Below are positions 25,601 to 36,088 of a stretch of DNA of 64,000 bases, piece after piece (position 1 is the first letter of the stretch; each line of letters begins with the position of its first letter). Source of the stretch: Talinum fruticosum (lineage: Eukaryota > Streptophyta > Magnoliopsida > Caryophyllales > Talinaceae). The position numbers were made by a program, and so were the translations under genes. The notes below the pieces were generated by a model that searched no databases, had not been told where the DNA came from, and was given only the letters and a program-made list of their open reading frames with translations. The stretch lies in the NCBI GenBank assembly GCA_021018815.1, contig JAITYX010000004.1, positions 4,591,501-4,655,500 on the forward strand, given 5' to 3'.

Positions 25601-27060
25601 CAGCCTTCACCACAGTAGACGTGTCGACGTCCCCGCTACCAGTACTGATAAACAACATTGAAATGAAAACTTCAGCTAAAAAGCATAATCGAAAGACCAA
25701 ACTAAGATTCCCCATAACAATTTATCACATTGCTGAGCTAATCAACAACGAAAACAGAATTCGTTCAACTGAATTTCACTGAGCTCAAATGTTAAAAAAT
25801 CCTTATGAAATTTCCATTTGTCTCTCTTTTATGCCACAGCCCACAGACCATATGGTCATGGTACCATGAAGTGAAAAGACTTCTAATTTTGTCATCCCAA
25901 TTTAAATATCCTCCTCCTAGTAAACATTTCCATTTCATAATATAATACGCTTTATAGTGAAGCTGTAATGCCACTTTTTGTCATTAAAAATGTTTATCCC
26001 CATTATCAAGGCTCACTCTAAATCTCAATCATGATCAGATTAAGGAGTGTATGGCATTTCGAATGGTGTCCGAGGAAATATCTCCCTTTTCAAGTAATTT
26101 CCATAAATCAAGAAATTCAAGACGTACCAATCAAGGACATCCAATATTTTTGGCTTTCCATCTGACGTTACTTGTAAACCAGCGGCTGCAGGGTCCACTC
26201 CAGAATCTGAAATACAGGCAGCCACTTGGTATTAATATAAAGAACATATTCTTTCTTTTTTCCCCTTTTTTTGGAGGGAAGACATGATAATCATAGTATC
26301 AATTGATCAACTTTTCATCTGAAAAAGGAATTCTAGAGATTGAGATTGCATCAATCATACCAAAAAAGTAGAATCAACATCCATCAAACACTAGAAAATG
26401 CTAGAACAATTATTACAAAAGATCAAAAACCCACACTTGTGCCGCAAAACACGAGCTAATAAGCTTTCAAATGAAAACGTAATACAGTCCGACTGCATTA
26501 ATCATGCGGCAAATAGAACAATATCCATCAAACACTAGAATATGCTACTACAAAGCATAATCCGAAAACAATGATTACCGATGATAAAAAAACTCAGCAT
26601 ACTAATTTCACTCTTGCCACAATGTAGGAGTTGAATAATGATTACGAAATATCAGAAGAGGAGAGAGAGAGAGAGAGAGAGTACCGAAGATAGCAATGAC
26701 AACGCCGCGACCATCATAGTGAGGGTGCGCTTCGATGAAGCGATCGGCGCCGGTCTCCTTCTTCGGCATGAGAGAAGCGAGGAAAGAAGCTTCAGTTTCA
26801 CTATGCTTCGAATTGCCACTGCCGGCCGGTGCTTCAATGGAGCCCGAAGAAGAAGAAGTGACAGGCATCGCCCTAACTCCGCCGCTGCCACTCCCACCGC
26901 ACTTTCTCTCTCCTCCCGCTCCCAACTTTCTGAGGTTCGCTGCTAATGGACTAGAGAGAGAAAAAGGTGACTTCGACAACAACGGTGGTCTACTACTGGC
27001 ACTCCAGGTGGAAAAGGAAAACAAACACGGACCTCCTTTAAATATTACTGGGCTTTGCAT
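7785..27060 (-). CDS. TPP2: Tripeptidyl peptidase II (subtilisin-type)
   Basis: Giant serine exopeptidase that removes tripeptides downstream of the proteasome. There are 34 coding exons, in gene order: 27060-26685, 26206-26128, 25644-25571, 24623-24514, 24413-24333, 23811-23726, 23644-23502, 23410-23260, 23175-23053, 22385-22302, 22149-21962, 21805-21631, 21498-21377, 21291-21212, 19890-19832, 19270-19116, 17970-17792, 17103-16991, 16906-16736, 16437-16309, 16203-16103, 16019-15902, 14861-14782, 14650-14578, 14388-14303, 14211-14160, 14080-13955, 13799-13728, 11069-10977, 10013-9918, 8839-8742, 8656-8564, 8220-8038, 7942-7785. The catalytic set is intact: Asp126 (DSGVDP), His353 (HGTHVAGI), oxyanion Asn (SSAGNAGPA), Ser539 ([12 protein letters not shown]). 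Three one-base losses break the frame (23778-23782, 8768-8772, 7913-7916). With these allowed for, the exons sum to exactly 1369 residues, near the Arabidopsis length. A 64-residue Ser/Arg-rich extension precedes Met65 (26868), an alternative start. The largest intron holds an LTR element. Confidence 0.95.
7913..7916 (-). other. Apparent 1-base deletion in G-run, TPP2 last exon
   Basis: On the coding strand GACGAG is followed by four G where five are needed. With five, the exon reads on through [11 protein letters not shown] to the family C-terminus [11 protein letters not shown] and the TAA at 7787-7785. As written, the last 40-odd residues are scrambled. Confidence 0.85.
8768..8772 (-). other. 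Apparent 1-base deletion in A-run, TPP2 exon 31
   Basis: On the coding strand the codons for ISQK run into five A. Six A gives [13 protein letters not shown], then exon 32 [12 protein letters not shown], as in the family. Five A gives AFLKMRKK and a wrong phase at the next junction. Confidence 0.88.
12081..12511. repeat. Tandem duplication, two copies of about 215 bp
   Basis: Copy 1 (12081-12295) and copy 2 (12296-12511) are nearly identical, differing at only a handful of bases, for example near 12121 versus 12337. Each begins CAGGGATGCATTAATAG and ends near GGAGGGTTG(C/A)TACTAAC. The duplication lies inside the LTR-like insertion in TPP2 intron 28. The high identity suggests it is recent. 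Confidence 0.9.
12981..12988 (-). promoter_or_regulatory. TATA box inside the LTR-like insertion
   Basis: CCTATAAATAGAGGGCACTC reads on the minus strand, followed by a plausible start-site region. It fits an LTR promoter oriented the same way as TPP2. Confidence 0.5.
19613..19659. repeat. Compound (GT)n(GA)n microsatellite
   Basis: About 12 GT units run directly into about 11 GA units, inside TPP2 intron 15. Likely length-polymorphic. Confidence 0.9.
20739..20842. repeat. Tandem duplication, two copies of 52 bp
   Basis: ATCAGTTGTCAAC begins both copies (20739 and 20791), and each ends CATGCACAAGTGAT. Only two internal differences are visible. It lies in TPP2 intron 14. Confidence 0.85.
23778..23782 (-). 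other. Apparent 1-base deletion in A-run, TPP2 exon 6
   Basis: On the coding strand CATTTA is followed by too few A. With six A in the run the exon reads [19 protein letters not shown] and joins exon 7 ([18 protein letters not shown]) in phase. As written the frame shifts. Confidence 0.9.
26658..26682. repeat. (GA)n microsatellite at the TPP2 intron 1 donor
   Basis: On the coding strand a CT run of about 12 units starts immediately after the donor GTA of intron 1. A polypyrimidine tract directly after a donor is unusual; in other plant alleles its length should vary. Confidence 0.8.
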
Positions 27061-27139
27061 TAGTTAGGAGTTTTACTTTCCGCCGGAAGGGTGGTTCGGT
27101 AATTTTTGCAAGGGCGGAGAGAGAGTGGTGGGAGGTAGA

Positions 27140-27155
27140 AGCCGCCGCCGCCGCC
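27140..27155. promoter_or_regulatory. GCC-box-like repeat upstream of TPP2
   Basis: AGCCGCC followed by further GCC units lies about 80 bases before the first TPP2 ATG (27060). AGCCGCC is the core bound by ERF transcription factors. It may be in the leader or core promoter, and it could be a simple GCC microsatellite without function. Confidence 0.35.
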
Positions 27156-27417
27156 TAAAACGGAGGAAAGTAGCCAATCGGATATTTTTGTGAGAGGAGA
27201 ACATATTTGGACCGTTGTTATCCGATTACCTTTTTTTGGCTTCGTAGATGAAATTACCACCCTGACCTTCCTCGTGATAGATACTCCCAGATGGTGCTTC
27301 TGGGCTTGGGACAGTCGAGCGGACCTGCTCTGTGTATAATTTGGCAATATTTTTAGGTGCCATGCCTTGTGGGCTTAGGAGTATGGAAGAGAATTTGATC
27401 GGTGTATATGTTATATT

Positions 27418-28022
27418 TGACTTTATATAAAAAAATAGAATTTATTTATTTTTTATATTCGTTTATTTATTTTTATGTTCTTTTATATATTTTTATATTT
27501 TTTAATTTTTTTATGTTTTTTATGTTCGTTTATATTCGTTTCTACTTCTTTTATATTTATTTATACTTCTTTCATGTTCGTTTCTATTTATGTTTATGTA
27601 AGTTCAAACAGGCTCGAATGCTTGTAAGGATAAGATTATCTATATCTATATCTTTATATCCTATGTTGAAATGAGATCTACATTAGATGATGTTGTTGAT
27701 GTATAAGTTAAGGAATTAGTAATTTTTTAAAAAGGCTTACTAAAGGTAGATTATAGCTTTTGAACTTTTAACTACCTGTTCGAAGTTACATAAAAACGGA
27801 ACCTATTTATGTTTATGTTCGTTTATATTCTTTTATGTTTGTTTATGTTCTTTTATGTTCGTTTATATTCGTTTATATTCGTTTATGTTTGTTTGTTTCT
27901 TATTTTAACACTCATTTCTATTTGTTTATGTTCTTTTATGTTCGTTTATATTCATTTATATTTGTTTCTGCTTATTTATATTCGTTTATATTTGTTTCTG
28001 TTTATGTTTATATTTATGTGCA
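27418..28022. repeat. T-rich degenerate minisatellite, two blocks
   Basis: Blocks at about 27418-27600 and 27803-28022 consist of imperfect 10-12-base units such as GTTTATATTC and TTTTATGTTC, separated by about 200 bases of unique DNA. They generate long-looking open frames in several phases, which are artefacts. The repeat sits between the TPP2 5' end and the PAE 3' end. Similar GTTCGTTTATGTTC arrays are known in plant transposon ends. Confidence 0.75.
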
Positions 28023-28529
28023 TTTTGTATGTAATTTCGAACATACCCTAAATCGTAGCAACTATTATCAACTATAAATTTGAGAAAGCTAGAAATCATC
28101 ATTCAACAAAATGCAATATATTAACTCCAAATCCATAAACAAGACTAGAAGAAGAGAAGAACTCAATGAATCATATTGAAATCTTATAACCCTAATACAA
28201 CTGATACAAAGGGTATATTAACTTTGAACCGAAAAAATCTTATGAAACCTTGAGATTTGGATGCAATACCCCAATCATGTATATGTTACAAATACAATAT
28301 GGAAAAAATAAGGGACAAAGTCACTTCATAAATATTTAAAGGTCATGATATACTCTAAATCGAAAGTACTAAAATTCGAGCATCTATGGGAGTCGGTGAC
28401 TTAGTGTGCTAAGAAACTCCTATTTGTTTCTCTTTTGCCAACCTAAAAAAATACTTTATCTTTTCCCTGAAAAATCTATACATTTTTCCCTGTAGGTCGC
28501 GTTGTAAATCTGTTTCGTATATCTTCGTT

Positions 28530-31500
28530 TTAAGCTACGATAAGGTTGTGACAAGTGGAGTCACAAGGATATGGAGAATCGATCAACTTGGTGATGTTTC
28601 TCTCAAAATACCAGTTCCCAACTGCCTCTGCAATGGTCTACAAGATGAACACCCGTCATTACTTTGCTAATGTTCAAGCAAATAAAACAAATCAAAACAA
28701 AATCTACATTTCCCATATTTCATATATACATACAATAATAAGTTAGTGTACAGTATCCAGAAGTGTAGTATCGTATCATATAATTTGTTTCCAAAACTTT
28801 TTCCTGACATATATACATCTTGAGTGGAATCAGTACTAACCAGTAAACGATTCAAATCAAGTTGGACTCGACTTTGCAACAAAAGAAAAATGGGCAGGTC
28901 ATGTCGACTTGGGTCAATTAAGCTCGAGAATATCAACTTTGAACGGGTTGGGACTTAGGACTAGTTCACTAGATTGGTTTCAGCAGATTTAGATTGCTAT
29001 TATGGATTAAGTTCATAAACTCCGATAAAACCAATCTAGTCATTTAGCCACCACTACGTAGAATTATCTGTTTTTGTGGATTTATAGTAATATACCGAGT
29101 GAGAAAGACACTAAAGAATGAGAGTTTTCAAAGAAATTAACCTAAGCAAGAGTACCTGATTATGCACCCTAGGAGAGTCATCTGCCAACCAAGTGTCCTG
29201 GGACTCACTCTGACAATGTGCAAAACATGAGTTGATGAACATGCCTACACTTTCTGAGTTTCTATAGAAAGGGTATAGAGCAGTAAGCATCTCCATTCGA
29301 AAATCTGGGGGAAACAAAGGCAATTAGTTAGGAGAAATTTCAATGTACTACTTTTGCTGTTTTGCTTATCGAGTTTCAAACACAAACAAACCCACCTTGC
29401 AGTTTTTCTATTTGAGTCTCGTTACAGGCTGTTATATTGATCTTGCAACGATTCCAATGTCCTCGTGGATCAGCCAAAGGTGGTACCAAAATGTGATGGA
29501 ACTGCACAAAGTCATTGCATTTATTCATCTCATTTCTATGTCATATCATTGTAGGAACCAAAAATACAGAGAATTACCTGATAAACATCATATGCAGTGT
29601 TTAAGATGAAAAAGGGTGTGTTGATGTATCTTAGAGCATATTGTGGGAAGAAGCACTAAGCCAAAATGAAGAATGAATTTCAGCATCATAGAAATCAAAA
29701 TCTATTGATGGGTATATGTTCTTAAGAAGTTTGTGGAATTATACTTACTTGCTGAGGATAGGGTGCCGAACTTGTGCAGTTCTTGTCTAGATTCTGCTCT
29801 ACTCCCTGTGATGGGAACTTTCAGAAATAAATACTAGAGATATACTGAGATGGAGAGCTTTTTCGTCTTCCCATTTTGGGGCGGGGGTGTCAGGGTCGAG
29901 GAATTGGAAACTAGGTAAAACTGATATATATCTGAGGTTTTACTTTTTATGGGTTATATTATAACACATGCACACAATATCGGGAGAATCAAACCCTTGG
30001 CTTCTTATGCAAACCGGCCATCCTACTACTAGGCTACTCCTAAGGGGCTAAAAAAAAAGTGTGATCTGATCATTGTGTAGAAATATATATGTGAGGTTGT
30101 ACCTGAAGAGATATGAGATCATTATAGAAGGACCTGAAGGTGTGGTTCATGGTTATATCTGTTCTGTGAAGATATAATCAATGACAAAAAATCAGAAATC
30201 AACAATGTCGGGAGGAAGAAATTAAAAATGAAATCAAGAGAGATCATGATGCAAGTGAAATAGGACTTACGCATCAAGGAAAAAACCAGCATCACTCAAG
30301 CACTTGATAGTGGCATTCCTGGGCAGAAATTTGGTGAAGTTGTCACAGTGCAAGAAGGTTGCTAGACCCCCAGCTGAGCAGCCAGAAAGCAAAGCCTGCC
30401 ACAAATGAAATTGAACGTATCTCTAGATTTGTCAGAATTGATCCGATCCATAGTTTTGAGTTTTGTAACACGACTTTCTTCAATATTATACCAAAATGAT
30501 ATGCACTTGAATGATACGAGAATTAGTGTGTCGTCAAACTAATGAGTCAAAACTTAGGAGGCAGCGAATTCCAATAGGAATTTGGAGTGTATCCGTCGAT
30601 TTTTTTAGACAGCTAATTTTATATCTCTATGATGAAGAACAAAATCGGTTAAAAAAGCGAGTAAAATAAATAGGTATTTCATAATTAACCCAAAATCTAA
30701 TGAAACTCGAACTATAAATTATTTCGATTGAATAAAAGCATTTATTTCTTAGCTAGACAAAGTTGAGACTACCTTCTCGGTGTGTGACAATCCTTTGGGA
30801 AGAAGGTCGAGAATAATAGCCAACCAAATTTTTGCCCTCGGAAGTAAAGCGACGAGGTCTGTCCAATGTCAATAAAAAAAAATAAAAAATAATTCAATGG
30901 TTTTTATTTTTCCTGCCTACAATGCATGAAAAATATTCTAAGCAATATAAAGTTGAAAAATAGTGGAAAAAATTAAAGGAAGAGATGTGGAGTACCCCAT
31001 TGTAAAACATGGAATCCCCAGCAAAGGAAGCCCCATCACAATATCTAAGCTTCACTCGGTTCCAGTTGTAGAAATCTGTCATTTATTGGTTTAAAAAACT
31101 ATAAAATCACATTGATAAGGAAAATTCAAAACTAATGATAAGGGTTTAGGGTTTTATTTTTTGTTTTTCTCTACAAGACCAGTATTACAAGGGTATTTTA
31201 TACAGATAACATGAACATAACAAAGAACGAATGGTGAATGTTATATGTAAAATTTTACCACTTAAATTAACTAAAGTAGCCAACAAAATCGGCATATCAT
31301 CTCCATGTTTTTGGCTAGAACTTTACCTCATTCCAAGATACCAAAAAAGTGGCATACTAGCCAGCATGCAAATACACAACAGTGCACCATATCTGCCATT
31401 GACTGGCATAAATCGAAGCTGATAAAAAGGAAGATCCAAATGAGTTGTCCATTCAACCATCCATACCCAGTCGGTGGGTTTTCTTTCTAGGCTATAGAAA

Positions 31501-34269
31501 TATACACATATAAGGCAACATGTGATGCTCCAAAGTCCAAAGAGAAAAGTTAAAAGTTCAGCCAAAAGAGCATCATATTATATCCTAATTAATGGTTAAT
31601 TTATATAAAACCCCTGAATTATTTCAATCTGGAAACCTGATACTCATCACTGTGTTACTATTATTAATTAACTAGTGTATATATAGAGAGAGAGTTCGTA
31701 ATATGGGCCTTTTCATGTTCTAAAGGATTTTACCCGAATCACACGAGATAAAATTTTTTTATACATTTAACAGTACTTGATTAATCGAAAAAAAAAAAAA
31801 CTTGTACAGAATTCTAACATAAGGAACTAATCAGATTATTAATTAAATAGTATATAAACGTACGATGAAGTCGGCATTTATGAAAAATGCATACTTTATG
31901 TTATATCAACTATATGTCTTTTTATATTATATCAATTATCTCATAATAATTTGTTATAGAAGAGTTTTAAGTTCAACTTGTATAAACAAAAGTGACTTAA
32001 AACATACCAAAGAAGAAAAAGTGAAAGGCAAAAAGGATGACAACAAGTGGACGACAAATGCATGGCTCAATGGTTAACATAAGGCTGCAAACCAAGCCAA
32101 AAGAAAATTAATTTGGGGTCTGCAAACTGGGCCACCAGCCTGAACCAGGACAAACTATATGAACATGATGAACATGGGAGTTTGTCACTAAATTATCATA
32201 ACAATTTTTTATATTTTATTTTTGCCCGACCTGAATTTTTAAATTAAGAGACTGGTTTTAAGAAATTTATAAAAAAAATAACATATTATGATAATTTGAT
32301 CAAAACATTGTCACCGAAAATTAGAAGGTTATTGCGGTTTTCAGGTGTAATATAACTGAAGAAAAAGAAATTCTGTTGATTTGATAATTACGGTTTAAAA
32401 GAGATGACACCTTATAGGACAGGTCCAATGAATAAACCTACTTATTATTGTCCAAAAAAAATTACCGTGGTGGGTACCTCTCTCGCCTCCAGAGAAAATA
32501 AATCTATTAGAAATTATGTTGACACTTTTCATGTATAATGATCATATTTAAGCCTAATTCTTAATTACTATGTTGGATCGGATCACCCATTTAATTAAAC
32601 AACCAATGAGGTTATGATTTAGTGGTCAAGACCGAACTCCTTAAGTACATTAGATTTCATGTTCGATTCTCCCTCCCCATTGTATTGTATTACCCTTTTG
32701 TGGCTTATTTAAAAATTAAAAAAAAAAAGTCTTTCTTGAGCATATAAAAGAAAGATGGAAACACATCCAATACTTTGCTTCATCATGAACGGAATCTCAA
32801 TAAAATAATAATTCAGAAACAAGCTCTCTACAAGTAAGAAATTTTATATAAAATATTTTTTATGGATTTTTCACAATCAGTATTTCTATTTTTATATATG
32901 AATCTCCTGACAACCTATACAGTTAAAATCCACTGTGAATATTGTTCTTATTATACAAACAAGTATTCTAAAAATGAATCCCCACCCTTGCTTTACTTGG
33001 ATTGATTGAAACAATTATGACTTATTAGCTTGTGACCAAAGCAAGGCAGATAATAACTAATGACAACAAGGAAGGTTGGTCCCCAAGTGGTTGGAGTTAG
33101 CTGGTTCTCCTTCCTACAAACCGATCATGCGTATAGAGCTATATTACTAGGATCATTACGGTATGGAGTGTTTGATAAAGATACGTGTCTAGATGTTCAA
33201 GTGTCAAGTGTCGTACTATTATCCAAATATAGAGGATCTAACATGAATACACATAATGGGATAAAATGAACCTATGTTAGAGTTAGCTGGTTATCCTCCC
33301 TACAAACCAGTCATACATAAAGACCTATGTTACTAGGATTATTACAGTATAATGTGTCCTATAAAAATACGTGTCTAAGTGTTAAATGTCAAATATCATG
33401 CCATTATCCAAAGATACCGAAGGTCTGACAAAGAGTTGAGGTATCAGAAATATAGATATACATGCACTATAGGGAAGAGTTTATTCGAAGAATGTGAACC
33501 TGGATTAAGGGATTGATTGTCGCTTAGGATGCCAGAAAAGACTTCCTGCTTGACCATGTAGCGTGTAGATCCACGGCGTGTTTGGGCCCTCTCTAGGCAT
33601 GATTCCACATCATTGCACCACCCACCTCCCTACCCATCAATCTCACCATGATTAGCCATTGATTAATACACACAAATGTCAAAATTCACCAAACTTGCTT
33701 GTTTAAGACAACCAGGACCATTACTCTTTCTATGTATCTTCGTCATTTTATTTCCAACGTGACTCTATCATTGCACAATTAGCATCTAAAATTTTCCTTT
33801 CTTTTTCAATCTTTTTTCAACCTTATATAATAAAATCTAACCTCTTAGATGCACTTACTATCAAAAAATGATGAAAATAATTTTATTTTCAATAATTAAT
33901 CGGCCAATAAGTCAAGTTATACAACAAAACTAGCCCAACAAACAACCACAAAAAGTTCGATTCATTGACTCTTAAAGAAGTCCAATTAAACTACTCGACA
34001 CATAACATTAGAATAGAGTGACATTTTTTCAATGGAACTTACTTTATTTATCTTATAGTCGCTCAAAACTACTATGTTATAAATTTTACCTTTTCTATAC
34101 CATATTCTTATGAGTATTGGTATATATTACCGATTTTTCTTAAGCTATACATATTAAATCCAACTTATATGACAAATACACATGAATGAAATATAAAATG
34201 GGATCATTTCGACTTTTCGAGTATATTACACCCAAAAATACAATACAAATTTTTATAATTTTATTATTG

Positions 34270-34324
<55 letters not shown>

Positions 34325-36088
34325 GTAAGTTTCAAATCATTTGGATTATAACCACACTGATGTTTATGAATGAAAGTGAATCATATGAGAGAATGTGATC
34401 TCATTAAGTCAAGAATTAATTATGCATGGTGGTGGGTCTCCAAGATTTTGCATACATATAAGCCTGCCATAAATACACTTGAAAAGTTATACATAAGTGT
34501 AAAATCTGCAAAATTATCAAAAATTTATTCAGAAAAACCTGGTTTGTCTTCTGATTTTTGTTATTTGGTATTTTTATAAAAGTCTCCAACTGAAATTCTT
34601 TCTAAATGAAGGAAGGTTTCTAAATTTTAAAAGGGTTTTTGAATTAAAATAAACTATACTTTGGGTTATTGGACGTTTATGTATCAAATTATAAAGTAAA
34701 TATGCACCGTACTTTGGGGTGATTTTCTTTTCTAAACTATGACCTATTTAAGGGGCATCAATTTGGTTATTTTATGACGTGTCAAGTCGACAATAATTAA
34801 TTTAGTGGGGTGTAGCATAGTAACTCCAATTTTCTTAGCTTAACGAGTCATAAAACAACCAAATTGATGCCCTCTAAATAGGTCATAGTTTAGAAAAAAA
34901 TCACCCCCAAAGTACAGATATATGATTAGTCAACTTTATAACTTGATATATAAACGTTCAATACCCCCAAAGTACATTTTATTTTAATCCAAAATCTCAT
35001 TTTAAAAGCATGAGATCTACCTTCCTCCAAATTTTATTAATGCATCAAAACTAGTATGTATTAAGTCATAAGCATAGTCATTTTATTCATTCCGAGTAAT
35101 TATCGTCCTCCTAAATACGATCATAAAAATTATATTTATCTTTACTAGTTGAATATGAATAAAAACAAATAGCATTTCCTGTTTAGCTAAATGAAAAGCG
35201 ACTTTTTATCTTTTAGTTTAAATTGAACTTATTCGTAACATTTTTTTGTTGAAGATGAATTTATTATAAAATAAACAAAGACAAATTTTATGTTGGCACA
35301 TCGCGCTCTTATAGCACTTTGATATGCTGACTTGACAAAAATTACAGTATTGTATTCCTTTTTTTTATTTTTCCTATTTGACTATTTTCATTCATTAATT
35401 TGGTATGTCTTTCTTTAAAATGAAAAATTAAAGAATATAAGAATAGTTTCAAAGACTATCGAATTATGCGGACAAGGATTATTTTGGACAATTTAAGAAG
35501 ATGGACTTATGTGTTTTATGATCTGATGAAACAAATACAAAATTAAAAATTATATATCATCTCAAAGTTAATTAAATATTTGCTTAAGTTCTAATATTGC
35601 TATAATACATTAGGTTTTCTAGACATAATTATCCACTTATGTTATATGTATTAATTTTTTATTTTTTATGTCTCCTTTGAACCCGAAAAAGAAAAAATAT
35701 ACATCATCTCAAATATTTTGCCATGACAAAATAAAATGAAATTTCCATTAAGAAAATAAAACAAAATGGAATATTAAAAAAAAAGTACCTCAAATTGCAA
35801 AAGCCAATTGCGTGCTCCAGAGCCGAATCCTCTATGGAGATGATATGCGGGCAAACTCCCATCCAAGCAATCTTCATTCCCAAATTAATTATTCCGATAA
35901 AATTTTTGAACCAAAAAAAAAAGGGTTTGATATTATTACTTACAGGCGCCAAGAACTCTGGCTCTTGCGCTTGACACCAGCGTCATGTTGACCAAAAGAC
36001 GTCGTTCGTATCCCTGCGAGCTGCTACACCACGGGGCGCACGTTAGCACCAGTATCACAAGCAGTGCCACTCCTAGCCTTACAGCCAT
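28530..36088 (-). CDS. PAE9: Pectin acetylesterase (PAE9-like)
   Basis: Secreted carbohydrate esterase family 13 enzyme that removes acetyl groups from pectin in the cell wall. Twelve exons in gene order: 36088-35944, 35871-35789, 33629-33500, 31075-30996, 30858-30773, 30395-30271, 30163-30103, 29805-29749, 29655-29578, 29501-29396, 29304-29156, 28637-28530. A signal peptide is clear (residues 1-24, hydrophobic 5-16). Family landmarks are [32 protein letters not shown], the nucleophile motif GCSAGG (Ser182), NTAYD (Asp279), and NSCFAHCQ (His347). One base is missing at 30829-30833; allowing for it gives 402 residues, the usual size. Introns 2 and 3 (over 2 kb each) hold a MITE, an AT repeat, a SINE and a diverged tandem repeat. 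The naming follows similarity and gene order and is not certain at the paralogue level. Confidence 0.93.
29875..30050 (-). mobile_element. tRNA-derived SINE candidate in PAE intron 7
   Basis: On the minus strand an A-box-like TAGCCTAGTAGTAGG (about 30019-30040) is followed by a B-box-like GGTTTGATTCTCC (29983-29995), the spacing expected of an RNA polymerase III promoter. The element fills most of the intron. No clear target duplication was identified. Confidence 0.45.
30829..30833 (-). other. Apparent 1-base deletion in A-run, PAE exon 5
   Basis: The coding strand reads CGAGGGCA with five A before TTTGG. Six A gives [20 protein letters not shown], the expected helix, and joins exon 6 [10 protein letters not shown] in phase. 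As written the frame is lost before the active-site serine. Confidence 0.9.
32606..32730 (+). mobile_element. tRNA-derived SINE in PAE intron 3
   Basis: An A-box-like GGTTATGATTTAGTGGTCAAG (32610-32630; first 20 bases shown as GGTTATGATTTAGTGGTCAA), a B-box GTTCGATTCTCC (32661-32672) and an A-rich 3' tail (32708-32729) occur in order on the plus strand, opposite to PAE. This is the clearest SINE in the window. Confidence 0.6.
33089..33430. repeat. Diverged tandem repeat, two copies about 190 bp apart
   Basis: Copy 1 (about 33089-33245) and copy 2 (about 33281-33430) share GAGTTAGCTGGTT, CCTACAAACC, TTACTAGGAT and ATACGTGTCTA in the same order. They lie in PAE intron 3. The core TATGTTACTAGGA...GTGTCTAAGTG resembles the repeat at 45720-45890. 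Confidence 0.65.
34273..34321. repeat. (TA)n microsatellite
   Basis: About 24 uninterrupted TA units in PAE intron 2. Likely unstable in length and hard to sequence accurately. Confidence 0.9.
34622..35008. mobile_element. Foldback MITE with arms of about 145-160 bp
   Basis: The left arm (about 34622-34786) and right arm (about 34848-35008) are inverted copies sharing GAACGTTTATATATCAA-like, TACTTTGGGGGTGATTTT and CTAAACTATGACCTATTT words. They are separated by a loop of only about 60 bases. There is no coding capacity. The structure fits a non-autonomous DNA transposon in PAE intron 2 that would fold into a long hairpin in the pre-mRNA. Confidence 0.8.

Noticed and set aside
26638..27067. 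Plus-strand open frames opposite TPP2 exon 1
   Set aside because: Shadow frames of GC-rich TPP2 coding sequence; their residues are Arg/Ser/Pro-rich noise.
27402..28077. Open frames of 80-90 residues rich in Phe, Tyr, Leu, Val
   Set aside because: They are translations of the T-rich minisatellite, are open in more than one phase, and contain no protein motif.
34273..34321. AT run as a terminator or origin
   Set aside because: A plain TA microsatellite in a plant intron; no other signal supports a special role.
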